A DNA stretch of 6,685 nt, from contig PXAU01000062.1 of the NCBI GenBank assembly GCA_003567075.1, forward strand, positions 1 to 6,685, written 5' to 3'. Below, piece after piece: positions 5,706 through 6,685 of the stretch. The notes under the pieces were generated by a model. The model searched no databases, had not been told where the DNA came from, and saw only the letters and a list, made by a program, of their open reading frames with translations. A program made the position numbers and the translations under genes. The DNA is from Trueperaceae bacterium (lineage in GTDB: Bacteria > Deinococcota > Deinococci > Deinococcales > Trueperaceae). Position 1 is the stretch's first letter; each line of letters opens with the position of its first letter.

Positions 5706-6685
5706 TCAGGCGTTCGGGTCGAACAGGATCTTGATCCCGCGTTTGGCCTCGAAGGCTGCGAAAGCGGCGTCCACGTCGCGGAGCGCGAAGACGTCGGTGA
5801 CCAGGGGTTGGGTGTCGACCGCGCCGCTGGCGAGCAGCGCCAGCGCGTGACGGAACGACGCCCGGGTGCTGGCGTTGCTGCCGGTCGCGGTGAGCTCGCG
5901 GTAGCACAGCTGGTCCAGGTCGACCTCGACCGGACGGCCGAACAGGCCGACCTGCACGTAGCGTCCGCCTCGTCGCGCCAACCCGATGAGCTGCCTCGCT
6001 GCGGGGCCCGCCCCGGCGCACTCGTACACCACGTCCGCGCCGTCGGGCGCCATCTCGGCCAGGACCCCAGCCGGATCCTCACGCTCGACGTCGATGGTGG
6101 CGACCGCACCGAGCCTGCGCGCCAGCGCAAGCCGCTCGGCATCGACCGAGGTCCCCAGCATCAGCACGCTGGCGCCGGCGGCGCGCGCGACCTGCAGCGT
6201 CAGCAGACCGATGGCGCCGGGGCCGGCCACCACCGCGACCTCGCCCGGCGCGACGCTGGCGCGGTGGAGGACGCCGTGGACCACGCACGCGAGCGGTTCG
6301 GTGAGGGCGCCAGCCTGATCGCTGACGCGCTCGGGCAAGCGGTGCACGTTGGCGGCCGGCACCACCACGAAGGGCGCGAAGGCGCCGTCGACGGCGGAGC
6401 CGATCGAGCGCCGCTGCAGGCACAGGTTGCGTCGGCCCTCGCGGCATGCGCGACAGCGGCCGCAGGTGCTGAAGTACGTCTCGCTGGTGACGCGTGCGCC
6501 GACCTCGATGCCGTCGGCGGTGGCGTCCAGCCCTTCGCCCAGCCCCGCGATGCGGCCGGCGAGCTCGTGCCCGAGCACCACCGGCGGTGTGGTGGGGAAC
6601 TCGTCGTGCAGGATGTGCAGGTCCGTGCCGCAGAGGCCGGCAGCTGCGACCTCGATGATCACCTGACCGGGCCCGGGCTGGGGCA
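5706..6685 (-). CDS. Zinc-dependent medium-chain dehydrogenase (alcohol/polyol/threonine dehydrogenase-like), N-terminus outside window
   Basis: NAD(P)-linked oxidoreductase of the zinc MDR family, oxidising a secondary alcohol, polyol or threonine-like substrate; the substrate is not readable from sequence. The frame stays open to the right edge: before the GTG at 6662 it reads 'PQPGPGQV', which aligns with the usual 'PxPGPGEV' of full-length members, so that GTG is internal and about 25 residues lie off-window. Numbering from that codon, catalytic zinc ligands are C11 ('GLCGTDLH'), H32-E33 ('GHE') and probably E122 ('TEPLAC'). Structural zinc cysteines are 67, 70, 73 and 81 ('[15 protein letters not shown]'). 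The Rossmann motif is 'GPGAIG' (147-152). The strand after it ends '[12 protein letters not shown]', without an acidic residue right at the strand end, so NAD versus NADP preference is unclear. It is convergent to the transporter operon, not part of it. All key ligands are present and the frame is intact. Confidence 0.92.
   Translation of the reverse strand, partial: PQPGPGQVIIEVAAAGLCGTDLHILHDEFPTTPPVVLGHELAGRIAGLGEGLDATADGIEVGARVTSETYFSTCGRCRACREGRRNLCLQRRSIGSAVDGAFAPFVVVPAANVHRLPERVSDQAGALTEPLACVVHGVLHRASVAPGEVAVVAGPGAIGLLTLQVARAAGASVLMLGTSVDAERLALARRLGAVATIDVEREDPAGVLAEMAPDGADVVYECAGAGPAARQLIGLARRGGRYVQVGLFGRPVEVDLDQLCYRELTATGSNASTRASFRHALALLASGAVDTQPLVTDVFALRDVDAAFAAFEAKRGIKILFDPNA

Noticed and set aside
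5525..5734. Small ORF encoding TPVASSV heptad repeats
   Set aside because: No Shine-Dalgarno before the ATG, it runs into the antisense of the dehydrogenase 3' end, and its only feature is the repeat itself. A degenerate coding origin cannot be excluded.
4411..5850. Plus-strand open frame running through the second permease and the 21-bp repeat
   Set aside because: It is Arg-rich and out of frame with the permease, and it is open only because the DNA is GC-rich and the repeat period is a multiple of three.
5706..6685. Dehydrogenase as part of a choline-to-betaine oxidation pathway with the transporter
   Set aside because: It is convergent, not co-transcribed, and known choline-oxidising enzymes are GMC flavoproteins or iron-type alcohol dehydrogenases, not zinc MDR enzymes. 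Proximity alone is weak.

Overview
The window is high-GC bacterial DNA, densely coded, and holds one complete transport operon between two genes cut by the window edges. No taxonomic marker is present. The substrate-binding protein has a plain Sec signal peptide with no lipobox cysteine, which argues against Firmicutes and Actinobacteria, where such proteins are usually lipoproteins. Together with the high GC, the TPR-rich protein upstream and the strong AGGAGG-type ribosome binding sites, this fits a Deinococcota (Trueperaceae-like) or similar genome. That placement is an inference of low to moderate confidence.

Layout: (1) 2-655, plus strand, the C-terminal part of a TPR protein, probably the tail of a large regulator or scaffold, truncated at the left edge. 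(2) 656-788, an intergenic region with an extended -10 promoter candidate and a GC-rich leader hairpin just before a strong Shine-Dalgarno. (3) 789-5500, plus strand, a four-gene osmoprotectant (quaternary amine: glycine betaine/choline-type) ABC importer in the order binding protein - permease - ATPase - permease, the same order as E. coli yehZYXW (OsmF system). A 109-bp gap separates the binding protein gene from the rest; the last three genes are linked by ATGA and GTGA stop/start overlaps. (4) 5501-5705, a convergent intergenic region holding a 21-bp tandem repeat (four full units) and a cluster of short hairpins. (5) 5706-6685, minus strand, a zinc-dependent medium-chain dehydrogenase whose N-terminus lies beyond the right edge.

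The importer should work as follows. The periplasmic protein captures a trimethylammonium-type solute and delivers it to a heterodimeric membrane channel made of the two different permeases. Two copies of the ATPase drive the channel; each ATPase has a short CBS-like tail that may sense ionic strength or a nucleotide.

The most unusual feature is the first permease. Its MetI-like core is split by about 158 residues of extra, strongly hydrophobic sequence (about four predicted membrane helices), placed between the segment carrying 'QTIPSLALFG' and the segment carrying 'ALTLYSLLPLVRNTY'. The second permease, encoded in the same operon, has the same core uninterrupted and so serves as an internal reference. 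Both permeases also carry extra N-terminal membrane segments. I see no phage, IS element, CRISPR array, tRNA or rRNA.
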